Shown here piece after piece: positions 1 to 5,739 of a DNA stretch of 5,739 nt. The notes under the pieces were generated by a model. The model was given only the letters and a program-made list of their open reading frames with translations. It had not been told where the DNA came from and made no database searches. The DNA comes from Paracoccaceae bacterium. Lineage in GTDB: Bacteria; Pseudomonadota; Alphaproteobacteria; Rhodobacterales; Rhodobacteraceae. Location: contig SKWJ01000418.1 of the NCBI GenBank assembly GCA_007128995.1, positions 1 through 5,739 of the forward strand, written 5' to 3'. The position numbers and the translations under genes are program-made. Within the stretch, counting starts at the first letter, position 1. Each line of letters starts with the position of its first letter.

Positions 1-728
1 CCAACGGTAATCACGATCATCACGGTGCCCAACGCATTGATTTCCGGGCTGATGGAATTGCGCAGCATCGAGAATATCTGCGTGGGCACGGTTTCCACGC
101 CACCGGGTTTCCAGAACAGCGTGCCGGTAATATCATCGAAGGAAATCGTGAAGGCGAACAGCGCGCCTGCCGCCACCGCCGGCATCAGAAGCGGCAGGGT
201 GACGGAAAAGAAGGTCTGGATCGGTGAGGCCCCAAGGCTGAGCGCGGCCTCTTCCACATCGCGCCGGATGCTGACCAGCCGCGCCTGCACCACCAGAATG
301 ACGAAGGGCAGCGTGAAGATGACATGCCCCGCGAGCAGCAGCGCAAAGCTCTTGCCGATGCCCAGCCAGTTCAGGAACAACAGAAGTGCCACCGCCAGCA
401 CCACTTCGGGCACCAGAATGGGCGCGATCAGGATGGTGGTGATCAGGTTCTTGCCCGGCACGGAATAGCGCACCAGCGCAAGGCTTGCGAGCACCCCCAG
501 CGTGGTGGAGATCAGCGCGGTCAGCAGGCCAAGGATCAGCGAGGTCCGAAAGGCACGCATGACGGCGTCGTTGTTCCACAGCGCCTCGAACCAGCGGAAG
601 GAAAAGCCGGTCATCGGAAAGCTGCCGAACTGGTTCTGGTTGAAGGACAGCAGCACCACAACGGCTACGGGCAGGAACATGAACAGATAGACCAGTATGG
701 TATATGCGCGGATTGCAGCCCAGCCCAT
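1..728 (-). CDS. ABC importer inner-membrane permease, PotC/YdcV-like (partial, C-terminus beyond left edge)
   Basis: Second permease of a spermidine/putrescine-type ABC importer; it would form the membrane channel together with the upstream permease. The frame is open from the ATG at 728..726 to the left edge, giving 242 residues without a stop. The protein starts MGWAAIRAYTILVYLFMFLP. Hydrophobic segments lie near residues 9-28, 62-86, 97-120, 127-149 and 183-200, and the last begins near 235. The cytoplasmic EAA loop that docks on the ATPase is clear at about 159-183 (EEAALSLGA, with G166 and LP at 178-179). The SFDDITGTLF segment at 196-205 and SPEINALGT at 227-235 are typical of PotC-like proteins. 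Family members usually have about 260-270 residues, so only some 20-30 are missing. The start overlaps the stop of the upstream gene (TGATG), showing translational coupling. Polyamine-type family is seen; the actual substrate cannot be read from a permease. Confidence 0.93.
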   Translation of the reverse strand, partial: MGWAAIRAYTILVYLFMFLPVAVVVLLSFNQNQFGSFPMTGFSFRWFEALWNNDAVMRAFRTSLILGLLTALISTTLGVLASLALVRYSVPGKNLITTILIAPILVPEVVLAVALLLFLNWLGIGKSFALLLAGHVIFTLPFVILVVQARLVSIRRDVEEAALSLGASPIQTFFSVTLPLLMPAVAAGALFAFTISFDDITGTLFWKPGGVETVPTQIFSMLRNSISPEINALGTVMIVITV

Positions 729-1594
729 CAGCCCAGCCCCTTGGTCAGTTGCGACATGCCCAGATAGCGGTTGTAAAGTGCCACCAGCGCGCCCAGCACG
801 ATCAGCAGAAGCAGCGAAAGTGCCGACCCCATCGGCCAGTTAAGTTGTGTGATGATCGCTTCGAACACCAGATTGGCAAACATCGCATCGCGCGGTCCGC
901 CAAGGATCAGCGGCGTGATATAGGTGCCCGCGCCCAGCACGAAACACAAAAGGCCCCCGGCGGCCAGTCCGGGCAGCGACAGGGGCAGGGTGACTTGCGT
1001 GAAGGCCTGCCAGCGCGTGGCCCCCAGCGATGTGGCCGCGTCTTCGAGATTGGTGTCGATTCCGTCAAGGCTGACATAGATGTTCAGCACCATGAAAGGC
1101 AGCAGGAAATGCACCAGCCCCAGAATGACAGTGGCCTCATTGTAAAGCATCTGTATGGGCGATGCGGTGATCCCCATGGTCATCAGCAATGTGTTGAGCG
1201 CGCCGGAACTGCCCAGAATGTTGATCCAGCTCATGGTGCGGATGATATAGCTGATCCAGAAGGGCAACATCAGAAGCAGCAGCAAGATCAGCTTGTTGCC
1301 CTTTGATCTCGTGATGAAATAGGCCGCCGGATACCCCAGAAGTGCGCAAAAGACGGTCGTGATGGCCGCGATCTTCAGGGTGTTGAGCAGAATGTAGCGA
1401 TAAAACGGGTCGCTCAGCGCGCGCTGCCAGTTGTCCAGGTGAAACCCCACCGTGTCCGGCCCCACGGCCGAACGCAGCCAGAACGAATAGACCACGATGA
1501 ACACAAGCGGCACCAGCAACAAAAGCGCCACCGCCCCCAGCGCGGGCGAAAGCAATATCCAGGGCTGGCGCTTTTCGCGTGCTTCGACCGACAT
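728..1594 (-). CDS. ABC importer inner-membrane permease, PotB/YdcU-like
   Basis: First permease of the importer, 288 residues, a normal length for PotB-like proteins. About six membrane segments are visible near residues 12-40, 68-95, 101-120, 155-175, 207-228 and 258-278. The EAA loop is at about 184-210 (EDAATSLGA, G191, LP at 203-204). LPFWISYIIRTMSW at 110-123 and LGGPRDAMFANL at 231-242 are signatures of the PotB/YdcU group. I chose the ATG at 1594..1592 because the protein then begins with a short polar stretch followed directly by the first membrane helix. A purine-rich AGAAAG lies upstream as a weak ribosome binding site. A TTG at 1645 would add 17 residues (QSGTNGIF...) of no family character and is less likely. 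The gene is the first of its operon and diverges from the LysR gene. The ATPase and binding protein are presumably encoded past the left edge. Substrate unknown; polyamine, amino acid-like or other small cationic solutes are family options. Confidence 0.94.
   Translation of the reverse strand: MSVEAREKRQPWILLSPALGAVALLLLVPLVFIVVYSFWLRSAVGPDTVGFHLDNWQRALSDPFYRYILLNTLKIAAITTVFCALLGYPAAYFITRSKGNKLILLLLLMLPFWISYIIRTMSWINILGSSGALNTLLMTMGITASPIQMLYNEATVILGLVHFLLPFMVLNIYVSLDGIDTNLEDAATSLGATRWQAFTQVTLPLSLPGLAAGGLLCFVLGAGTYITPLILGGPRDAMFANLVFEAIITQLNWPMGSALSLLLLIVLGALVALYNRYLGMSQLTKGLG
737..742 (-). promoter_or_regulatory. Ribosome binding site for the downstream permease
   Basis: On the minus strand, AAGGGG lies 8 bases before the ATG at 728, inside the last codons of the upstream permease. 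With the TGATG stop/start overlap it supports both the chosen start and coupled translation of the two subunits. Confidence 0.6.
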
Positions 1595-1691
1595 GACTTT
1601 CTTTCTGCAAGGCGGCTGGAAAATACCGTTGGTTCCTGATTGCAAAGCGTCGCCACATAAAGCAAATTGATAATTAGAATAATGAATATAG
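1595..1691. promoter_or_regulatory. Divergent promoter region between the transporter operon and the LysR gene
   Basis: This 97-bp gap separates two divergent starts and is visibly AT-rich from about 1655 to 1691, unlike the GC-rich genes on both sides. It must hold the promoters of both units. A -10-like GATAAT on the plus strand at 1669-1674 (5 of 6 consensus bases) could serve the LysR gene, but no good -35 box stands at the right distance. I could not settle on a minus-strand promoter for the permeases. Confidence 0.6.
1666..1680. promoter_or_regulatory. Candidate LysR-type operator (ATT-N9-AAT, a T-N11-A site)
   Basis: The sequence ATT at 1666-1668 and AAT at 1678-1680 form a short dyad, with T1667 and A1679 spaced by 11 bases. 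LysR-type regulators classically bind T-N11-A sites in the gap they share with a divergent target, and this one ends 11 bases before the first ATG of the LysR gene. It also overlaps the -10-like GATAAT at 1669-1674, which would suit self-repression. The arms are only three bases long in an AT-rich stretch, so a chance match is quite possible. Confidence 0.35.
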
Positions 1692-2699
1692 ATGAAACCA
1701 ATGAGTGATCTTCATGACGCCGATCGGCTGACCCGCGATCTGGACTGGAATCTGCTGCGCAGCTTTGTGGTCATGGCCGAGGCACGCTCGATCACGGATG
1801 CCGCGCGGCGGTTGCGCCTGACGCAGCCGTCTGTCTCTACAGCATTGAAGAAACTTGAAATTCGTATCGGAAAGCAGCTGATCGACCGCGCGCCGGGGCG
1901 CTATGAACTGACCCCCGCGGGCGCACTTTTATACCGTGAAGCGGTCGAGATTCATGGTGTCGTGCACCGCCTGCCCACGCTGATGCGTGACATGACCGAC
2001 GAGGTGACCGGCCATGTGCGTATCGCCGTTGCCAGTCATGTTGTGTGCCCCTTGTTTGATCAGGTGCTGGCAGAGTTTCACGCCCGCCACCCGCGCGCCA
2101 CCTTGTCGATTTCGGTGCTGGGATCCAGCGCCGCGCTGGCCAGCGTCACGGCACGCACCGCCTCTTTTGCCATCTGCCTTGTGCATCGACGCGATCCGAA
2201 AATCGAATATCTGCGGCTGTATCGCGAGTTTTTTGGCCTGTTCTGTGGCCCGCCCCATCCGCTTTACGGGCGCAAGGAGCTACAGCAAAGTGATCTGGCC
2301 GGACATTCGGCGGTCAGCTTCGAGACGGACAGGTTGCATGATGCCTTGTGGTCCGTGACCCTGCTGCGGGCGCAATCCGGACTGAACGAAGCCATTATCG
2401 GCACGTCCAGCCATTTGGAGGAAGTGCGGCGAATGATGATTGCCGGACTTGGGATCGGCCCCTTGCCGCTGCATGTGGTGGCACGCGATGTTGCAGACGG
2501 GCTGCTCTGGCGACTACCGCCCTATACCAACCCGCCTGCGATAGACGTGCATCTGGCATGGAACCCCAAAGCGATGCTCAATCGCGCAGAAACTGCGCTT
2601 CTTGAGGCCATGAAAGATGCAATCCGATCCGTTCCGATGCGTGCGCGGACCTACGGGTTTGGCGCTGAAGGTGACTTTGGCGCGAATGACTTGCCTTGA
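1692..2699 (+). CDS. LysR-family transcriptional regulator
   Basis: DNA-binding regulator of 335 residues, slightly long for the family (about 300). The N-terminal winged helix-turn-helix spans about residues 18-77: DLDWNLLRSFVVMAEARSIT, then DAARRLRLTQPSVSTALKKL (recognition helix), then the wing ending in LTPAGALLYREA. A linker helix follows to about 104. The effector-binding domain, of the periplasmic-binding-protein fold, begins near 107 (GHVRIAVASHVV) and runs to about 315. It contains the usual GLGIGPLPLHVV segment at 252-263. The last 20 residues are an unconserved tail. Two ATGs are possible, at 1692 and 1701; neither has a clear ribosome binding site, and 1701 would leave a more usual leader after the -10-like box at 1669. 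The gene diverges from the permease operon, the classic arrangement in which a LysR protein controls its neighbour in response to the imported compound. The effector is unknown, and control of the hydrolase is also possible. Confidence 0.93.
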   Translation: MKPMSDLHDADRLTRDLDWNLLRSFVVMAEARSITDAARRLRLTQPSVSTALKKLEIRIGKQLIDRAPGRYELTPAGALLYREAVEIHGVVHRLPTLMRDMTDEVTGHVRIAVASHVVCPLFDQVLAEFHARHPRATLSISVLGSSAALASVTARTASFAICLVHRRDPKIEYLRLYREFFGLFCGPPHPLYGRKELQQSDLAGHSAVSFETDRLHDALWSVTLLRAQSGLNEAIIGTSSHLEEVRRMMIAGLGIGPLPLHVVARDVADGLLWRLPPYTNPPAIDVHLAWNPKAMLNRAETALLEAMKDAIRSVPMRARTYGFGAEGDFGANDLP

Positions 2700-2973
2700 T
2701 ACAGCGCCCGGCAAATTTGATTTTCATGTCCGACGAGGTCCGCAAAGACGCCGGTTGCGGTTATACGCTCTACTGCTTTCGAATAGCCGCTTCAAAGATC
2801 CCCGCCCAACTGGCCGACAGTCCGCTCTGGGCGAAATGCCGACTGATGCACCGCAGTAATGCAGCCGCAGGATCGAGCGACAGCAGTCGTTCACCATGAC
2901 GGCCCTGACCGAGCATATCGCAGCACCAGCACCACTGGTTCCGATAACCAGATTTGCGTCGGTAGTTGCGTCT

Positions 2974-3005
2974 AATCGCGCCTGATTCGCATTGGTCGCG
3001 CGATT
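2974..3005. repeat. 8-bp perfect inverted repeat upstream of the hydrolase, possible operator
   Basis: AATCGCGC at 2974-2981 is the exact reverse complement of GCGCGATT at 2998-3005, with 16 bases between them. Arm centres are 24 bp apart, just over two helix turns, which would suit a dimeric regulator. The right arm overlaps the first two bases of the proposed -35 box, so binding here could block RNA polymerase. It could instead fold as a hairpin in a transcript coming from the LysR gene, but no T-run follows it. Which regulator would bind is unknown. Confidence 0.45.
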
Positions 3006-3032
3006 GAGTGTTTCGTCTGTGCGGCCTTTACT
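3004..3032 (+). promoter_or_regulatory. Candidate sigma-70 promoter for the hydrolase gene
   Basis: TTGAGT at 3004-3009 and TTTACT at 3027-3032 are separated by exactly 17 bases, each matching four of six consensus positions. Transcription would begin near 3039, leaving a leader of about 15 bases that still contains the GGAGA ribosome binding site. The fit of spacing and position is good, but the hexamers are only moderate matches and alphaproteobacterial promoters are loosely conserved. Confidence 0.4.
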
Positions 3033-3043
3033 CCGATCAAATT

Positions 3044-3048
3044 GGAGA
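3044..3048 (+). promoter_or_regulatory. Ribosome binding site deciding the hydrolase start
   Basis: GGAGA lies five bases before the ATG at 3054. It rules against the in-frame TTG at 3042, which overlaps this site and would add only four residues. Confidence 0.75.
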
Positions 3049-3053
3049 CGAAC

Positions 3054-5063
3054 ATGGCTGCAAGCAATGGCGCATCACCGGAACACGCAACAGTGCGGGT
3101 ACTGGACCCCGTCTGGATCCCCATGCGTGATGGCACACATCTTGCGGCGCGTATCTGGATGCCAGAGTCCGCCACCTATTCTGCGGCACCTGCAGTCCTT
3201 GAGTATCTGCCATATCGCAGGCGCGACAGCACCTTGATGCGGGACGAGTTGACGCATGCGTGGCTGGCCCGGAACGGATATGTCGGCGTTCGCGTGGATA
3301 TTCGTGGTAACGGAGATTCCGACGGTCTTATGACGGATGAGTATTCCCTGGCCGAACTTGACGATGGCGTGCAAGTTATCGAATGGCTGGCGGCGCAGGA
3401 CTGGTGCAACGGGTCGGTCGGAATGATCGGTATCAGCTGGGGCGGCTTCAATGCATTGCAATTGGCGCAACTGGCACCGCCTGCCCTGAAAGCCGCTGTG
3501 ACGATCTGTTTCACGGATGACCGCTATGCCGATGACATCCATTATATGGGCGGCTGTTTGCTGACGGAAAACAAGGGCTGGTCTTCGCAGATGTTAGCCT
3601 ATTCGTCCCGCCCACCCGACCCCGAAATCGTGGGTGCGGCATGGCGCGACATATGGCTGGACAGGTTGCAGAACCAGCCCCTGCATATCGAGACATGGCT
3701 CGCGCATCAGCGCCGCGATGCCTATTGGAAGCGCGCGTCGGTTTGCGAGGATTATGGCGCCGTAAATGCCGCCATTTTGGCGGTCGGTGGCTGGGCGGAT
3801 GCCTATTCCAACGCCGTGCCGCGCACGTTTGCGGGCCTGTCATCGCCTGTTGCGGGGATCAATGGCCCTTGGGCGCATAAATACCCCAATGTCGCTTGGC
3901 CTGAACCTGCAATCGGCTTCCTGAAAGAAGTTAAGGCATGGTTTGATCACTGGCTGAAAGGCGAAGGTGCCGCGCCAGAAATGTCCTATCGCATGTTTGT
4001 CATGGAATCCGATCCCCCCGCCCGCCGAATGCCTGCCCGCAACGGGCGCTGGATTTCCGAGCCATCCTGGCCCTCGCCGCGCATCGGATACGAGAAATTG
4101 CATCTGTCGGAACAAGGACTGGGCGAAATACCGGGCAACGCGCCACTTCATGTCACAAACCCACAGACGATCGGGTTGGCGGGGCAACGCTTCTGCCCCG
4201 GTATGCGCAGCCTCGATGAGCTTGCAGATGACCAGCGCGCAGATGATGCGCAATGCCTGACGCTGGATACGGCACCCTTTGCGATCGGAAAAGACATCGT
4301 AGGGGCAGCGCGGTTGAAACTGCGGCTGACACCTGATCAGCCAAGCGGTTTCGTGGTAGCGCGCTTATGTGATGTGCGTCCGGATGGGTCTGTCGCCTTT
4401 ATTACCATGGGTGTCATGAATCTGACCCATCGCAATGGACATGAAACAGTTGCCGCAATGATACCGGGCAAGCCGATCGAAGTGGCGTTTTCGTTTAATG
4501 ACATCGCCTATCGCCTGCCGGCCGGGCATTGCCTGCGGCTATCCCTGTCAACGGCCTACTGGCCGATGATCTGGCCCTCTTGCGCGCCGCTATCGTTAAG
4601 GCTTGATTCTTCGGGCTGCGCCCTGGAATTGCCGGTGCGGCCGGATATTGAGGAAGATAGCCCGCAATTTGGCCCGCCCGAACAGACTCGTCAGGGCATC
4701 TCGACGCTCTTGCGGTCCGAGGCATTCGAGCGGCAGGAAGAAACCCTGCCAGATGGCAAGCAAAGGCTGAAATTGACGACTGATGGCGGGCTTATGCGCC
4801 ATGAAAGCACGGGGATAGAGTCGGGCAAAGTGATCACTGAAATCTGGGACATACACCCGGATGACCCGCTGACTGCGCGACACGAAACCTATTGGAGCTA
4901 TACGATCGGACGCGGAAAATGGCAGACCCGCACCGAAACGCGCACAGTCATGACATGCGATGCAACGGATTTCCATATTGAAGCACGATTGGAAGCATAT
5001 GAAGGCGAAGATTGCCTCGTGGTGCGCGACTGGCAGTTTTCCGTCCCGCGAGATGGTTCGTAG
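3054..5063 (+). CDS. CocE/NonD-family serine hydrolase (X-Pro dipeptidyl-peptidase S15-like)
   Basis: Alpha/beta hydrolase of 669 residues that would cleave an ester or amide (acyl or aminoacyl) bond in the cytoplasm; no signal peptide is present. The start VWIPMRDGTHLAARIWMP (about 20-37) is the family's opening. It is followed by EYLPYRRRD and by the oxyanion/strand region VGVRVDIRGNGDSDG (77-91). The nucleophile elbow is GMIGISWGGFN, with Ser128. The acid is most likely Asp249 in GGWADAYSN, and the base His275 in GPWAHKYP, so the triad is complete. The S15 catalytic and cap domain covers about 17-305. A beta-rich PepX_C-type domain follows (about 312-530, with LCDVRPDGS and NLTHRNGHE), ending in a further segment of about 130 residues. 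Length is normal for the group of such proteins I associate with Rhodobacterales. The gene follows the LysR gene in the same direction but 354 bp away, with its own likely promoter. Substrate unknown; a role on the imported compound is inferred from proximity only. Confidence 0.92.
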   Translation: MAASNGASPEHATVRVLDPVWIPMRDGTHLAARIWMPESATYSAAPAVLEYLPYRRRDSTLMRDELTHAWLARNGYVGVRVDIRGNGDSDGLMTDEYSLAELDDGVQVIEWLAAQDWCNGSVGMIGISWGGFNALQLAQLAPPALKAAVTICFTDDRYADDIHYMGGCLLTENKGWSSQMLAYSSRPPDPEIVGAAWRDIWLDRLQNQPLHIETWLAHQRRDAYWKRASVCEDYGAVNAAILAVGGWADAYSNAVPRTFAGLSSPVAGINGPWAHKYPNVAWPEPAIGFLKEVKAWFDHWLKGEGAAPEMSYRMFVMESDPPARRMPARNGRWISEPSWPSPRIGYEKLHLSEQGLGEIPGNAPLHVTNPQTIGLAGQRFCPGMRSLDELADDQRADDAQCLTLDTAPFAIGKDIVGAARLKLRLTPDQPSGFVVARLCDVRPDGSVAFITMGVMNLTHRNGHETVAAMIPGKPIEVAFSFNDIAYRLPAGHCLRLSLSTAYWPMIWPSCAPLSLRLDSSGCALELPVRPDIEEDSPQFGPPEQTRQGISTLLRSEAFERQEETLPDGKQRLKLTTDGGLMRHESTGIESGKVITEIWDIHPDDPLTARHETYWSYTIGRGKWQTRTETRTVMTCDATDFHIEARLEAYEGEDCLVVRDWQFSVPRDGS

Positions 5064-5161
5064 TTTGAACACTGACGCGAAACAGAACCGCAGACACAAA
5101 TGCTGACGCGAACAGGCGCGATATTTCTTGCGCAAATGCTTCAGCCAGATAGAACTGGCTC
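5064..5161 (+). promoter_or_regulatory. Intergenic region upstream of the XRE-type regulator
   Basis: This 98-bp gap has no gene. It contains the direct repeat described separately and a perfect 8-bp palindrome TTGCGCAA at 5128-5135. I found no convincing -35/-10 pair, nor a hairpin with T-run that would end the hydrolase transcript. The regulator gene could be read from the hydrolase promoter or from an unrecognised promoter here. Confidence 0.4.
5072..5115 (+). repeat. Short direct repeat CTGACGCGAA(A)CAG, two copies
   Basis: CTGACGCGAAACAG at 5072-5085 and CTGACGCGAACAG at 5103-5115 are the same apart from one A. Their starts are 31 bp apart, close to three helix turns, so both copies would face the same side of the DNA. 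They lie 47 to 90 bp before the start of the XRE-type gene, which makes an iterated binding site plausible, perhaps for that protein itself. A small chance duplication cannot be excluded. Confidence 0.5.
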
Positions 5162-5739
5162 ATGCAAGACAACATCGCGCGCAACCTCAAGCTGCTGTGC
5201 AGCTATGCACCTTCCATCGCCGAAGTCTGTCGGGGTCTTGGCATCAACAGGCAGCAGTTCACGAAGTATCTGAGCGGAACATCGCGCCCGTCGGCCCGGA
5301 ATATCCGACGCATTTGCGACTATTTCGGGGTTGATGAAGAAGAACTGCTTTTGCCCCATGGCCGATTTGCAGAGCTAGTGTCCTTGCGCCCGCGTGCGCG
5401 GCATCTGCTGCGCGCGCTCGGGCCAGCGGCGACCCATATCGACCGAATGATCGCAGGCTCGGCAGATAGTCTGAAACCCTATTGCGGGTATTACTTTTAC
5501 TACTATTACACTCCCAGCCGGCCTGGGATGATCCGGCGGTCACTGCTGCGAATTGTTGAATACAAAGGGGTATACTACACTCGTCTGTCAGAACGTATTC
5601 AGCCCGAAGAAAGCCTTTTGGGAAGATCGCATTTTATTCGATATATCGGCGCCGCACTCATGCTCGGGGGCCGGATCTTCATTATCGACCACAACTCCAA
5701 CGCGTTGCGGTCGCTGTCGCAAACGATCCTGTTCCCGGC
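5162..5739 (+). CDS. XRE-type helix-turn-helix transcriptional regulator (partial, C-terminus beyond right edge)
   Basis: Open from the ATG at 5162 to the right edge, giving 192 residues without a stop. It starts MQDNIARNLKLLCSYAPSIA. The N-terminal helix-turn-helix covers about residues 6-62: SIAEVCRGLGINRQQFTKYL (18-37) carries the two DNA-reading helices, followed by SGTSRPSARNIRRICDYFGV (38-57), the usual XRE/HTH_3 ending. After a linker (about 63-105), an unclassified C-terminal region opens with the tyrosine-rich CGYYFYYYYTPSRPGMIRRS (108-127) and continues as alternating hydrophobic and charged segments to FIIDHNSNALRSLSQ (173-187). I recall alphaproteobacterial regulators of this layout with a GYYF...PGMI motif at the same place. 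An in-frame TAG at 5150-5152 makes this ATG the first possible one; its ribosome binding site is weak. Target genes and ligand are unknown. It follows the hydrolase by 98 bp on the same strand and may control it or a downstream gene. Confidence 0.88.
   Translation, partial: MQDNIARNLKLLCSYAPSIAEVCRGLGINRQQFTKYLSGTSRPSARNIRRICDYFGVDEEELLLPHGRFAELVSLRPRARHLLRALGPAATHIDRMIAGSADSLKPYCGYYFYYYYTPSRPGMIRRSLLRIVEYKGVYYTRLSERIQPEESLLGRSHFIRYIGAALMLGGRIFIIDHNSNALRSLSQTILFP

Larger units (their letters stand above)
2700..3053. other. Intergenic stretch without a convincing gene
   Basis: Between the LysR stop and the hydrolase start I see no gene I can support. The plus-strand reading frames here are short, lack ribosome binding sites and show no family character. 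On the minus strand a 48-codon frame from the ATG at 2916 to the TAG at 2770 has a protein-like tail (LLSLDPAAALLRCISRHFAQ), but there is no ribosome binding site and I recognise no homologue; it could be a decayed gene end or chance. No strong hairpin plus T-run follows the LysR stop, so an intrinsic terminator is not evident. The right end (about 2974 onward) holds the hydrolase control sites listed separately. Confidence 0.6.

Noticed and set aside
25..767. Several plus-strand frames (25-468, 324-767, 502-690) and the minus-strand frame 133-579
   Set aside because: All overlap the PotC-like permease, whose membrane segments and EAA loop read cleanly from 728 to the left edge.
704..1306. 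Plus-strand 200-codon reading frame rich in Gln, His and Arg
   Set aside because: It lies antisense to the PotB-like permease, has a composition typical of a shadow frame, and shows no family match; the minus-strand permease has clear motifs throughout.
1595..1645. TTG start at 1645 for the first permease
   Set aside because: It adds 17 residues without family character; the ATG at 1594 gives a normal permease N-terminus.
2617..2899. Plus-strand frames 2617-2859 and 2696-2899 after the LysR gene
   Set aside because: They are short, start inside or at the LysR stop, lack ribosome binding sites, and show no recognisable sequence.
3042..3053. TTG start at 3042 for the hydrolase
   Set aside because: The TTG overlaps the GGAGA ribosome binding site that serves the ATG at 3054.
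3075..3542. Minus-strand frames within the hydrolase gene (also 3840-4253 and 4596-5135)
   Set aside because: They are antisense to a gene with a complete catalytic triad and conserved domains, and are Arg/Cys/His-rich as expected for shadows.
5480..5512. Tyrosine codon run (TAT/TAC) as a simple-sequence repeat
   Set aside because: The codons are mixed with TTT and TGC and read as a protein motif; it is not a tandem DNA repeat prone to slippage.
5128..5543. Frames 5128-5334 (plus), 5141-5359 and 5259-5543 (minus)
   Set aside because: They overlap the XRE-type gene in other frames; only the frame from 5162 shows a helix-turn-helix and stays open to the window edge.

Overview
The window looks like chromosomal DNA of an alphaproteobacterium, most likely Rhodobacterales (Roseobacter/Rhodobacteraceae type). 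The grounds are the moderately high GC coding style, dense gene packing, and the close fit of all five proteins to families I know from that group. This is a judgement from family resemblance, not a database result.

Layout. On the minus strand, 1..1594 holds two translationally coupled inner-membrane permease genes of a spermidine/putrescine-type (PotB/PotC-like) ABC importer. The downstream permease runs off the left edge, and no ATPase or substrate-binding protein is visible. A 97-bp AT-rich divergent region (1595..1691) separates them from a plus-strand LysR-type regulator (1692..2699). A 354-bp stretch follows (2700..3053) with no convincing gene, but its right end carries an 8-bp inverted repeat, a candidate promoter and a good ribosome binding site. 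These lead into a 669-residue CocE/NonD (peptidase S15-like) serine hydrolase at 3054..5063. After a 98-bp gap containing a short direct repeat, a plus-strand XRE-type helix-turn-helix regulator starts at 5162 and runs off the right edge.

How the genes may work together. The divergent LysR gene is the natural candidate to control the importer. The hydrolase has a complete Ser-Asp-His triad and no signal peptide, so it would act in the cytoplasm and could cleave an ester or amide compound brought in by the importer. That link is inferred from proximity only: the hydrolase seems to have its own promoter and lies on the opposite strand from the transporter. The XRE protein may belong to a separate unit.

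The genes are ordinary members of known families. The points most worth a second look are the control sites: a LysR-type T-N11-A site between the divergent genes, the inverted repeat touching the hydrolase -35 box, and the 31-bp-spaced direct repeat before the XRE gene. The tyrosine-rich C-terminal part of the XRE protein is also of interest. I found no tRNA or rRNA gene, CRISPR array, insertion sequence or convincing intrinsic terminator.
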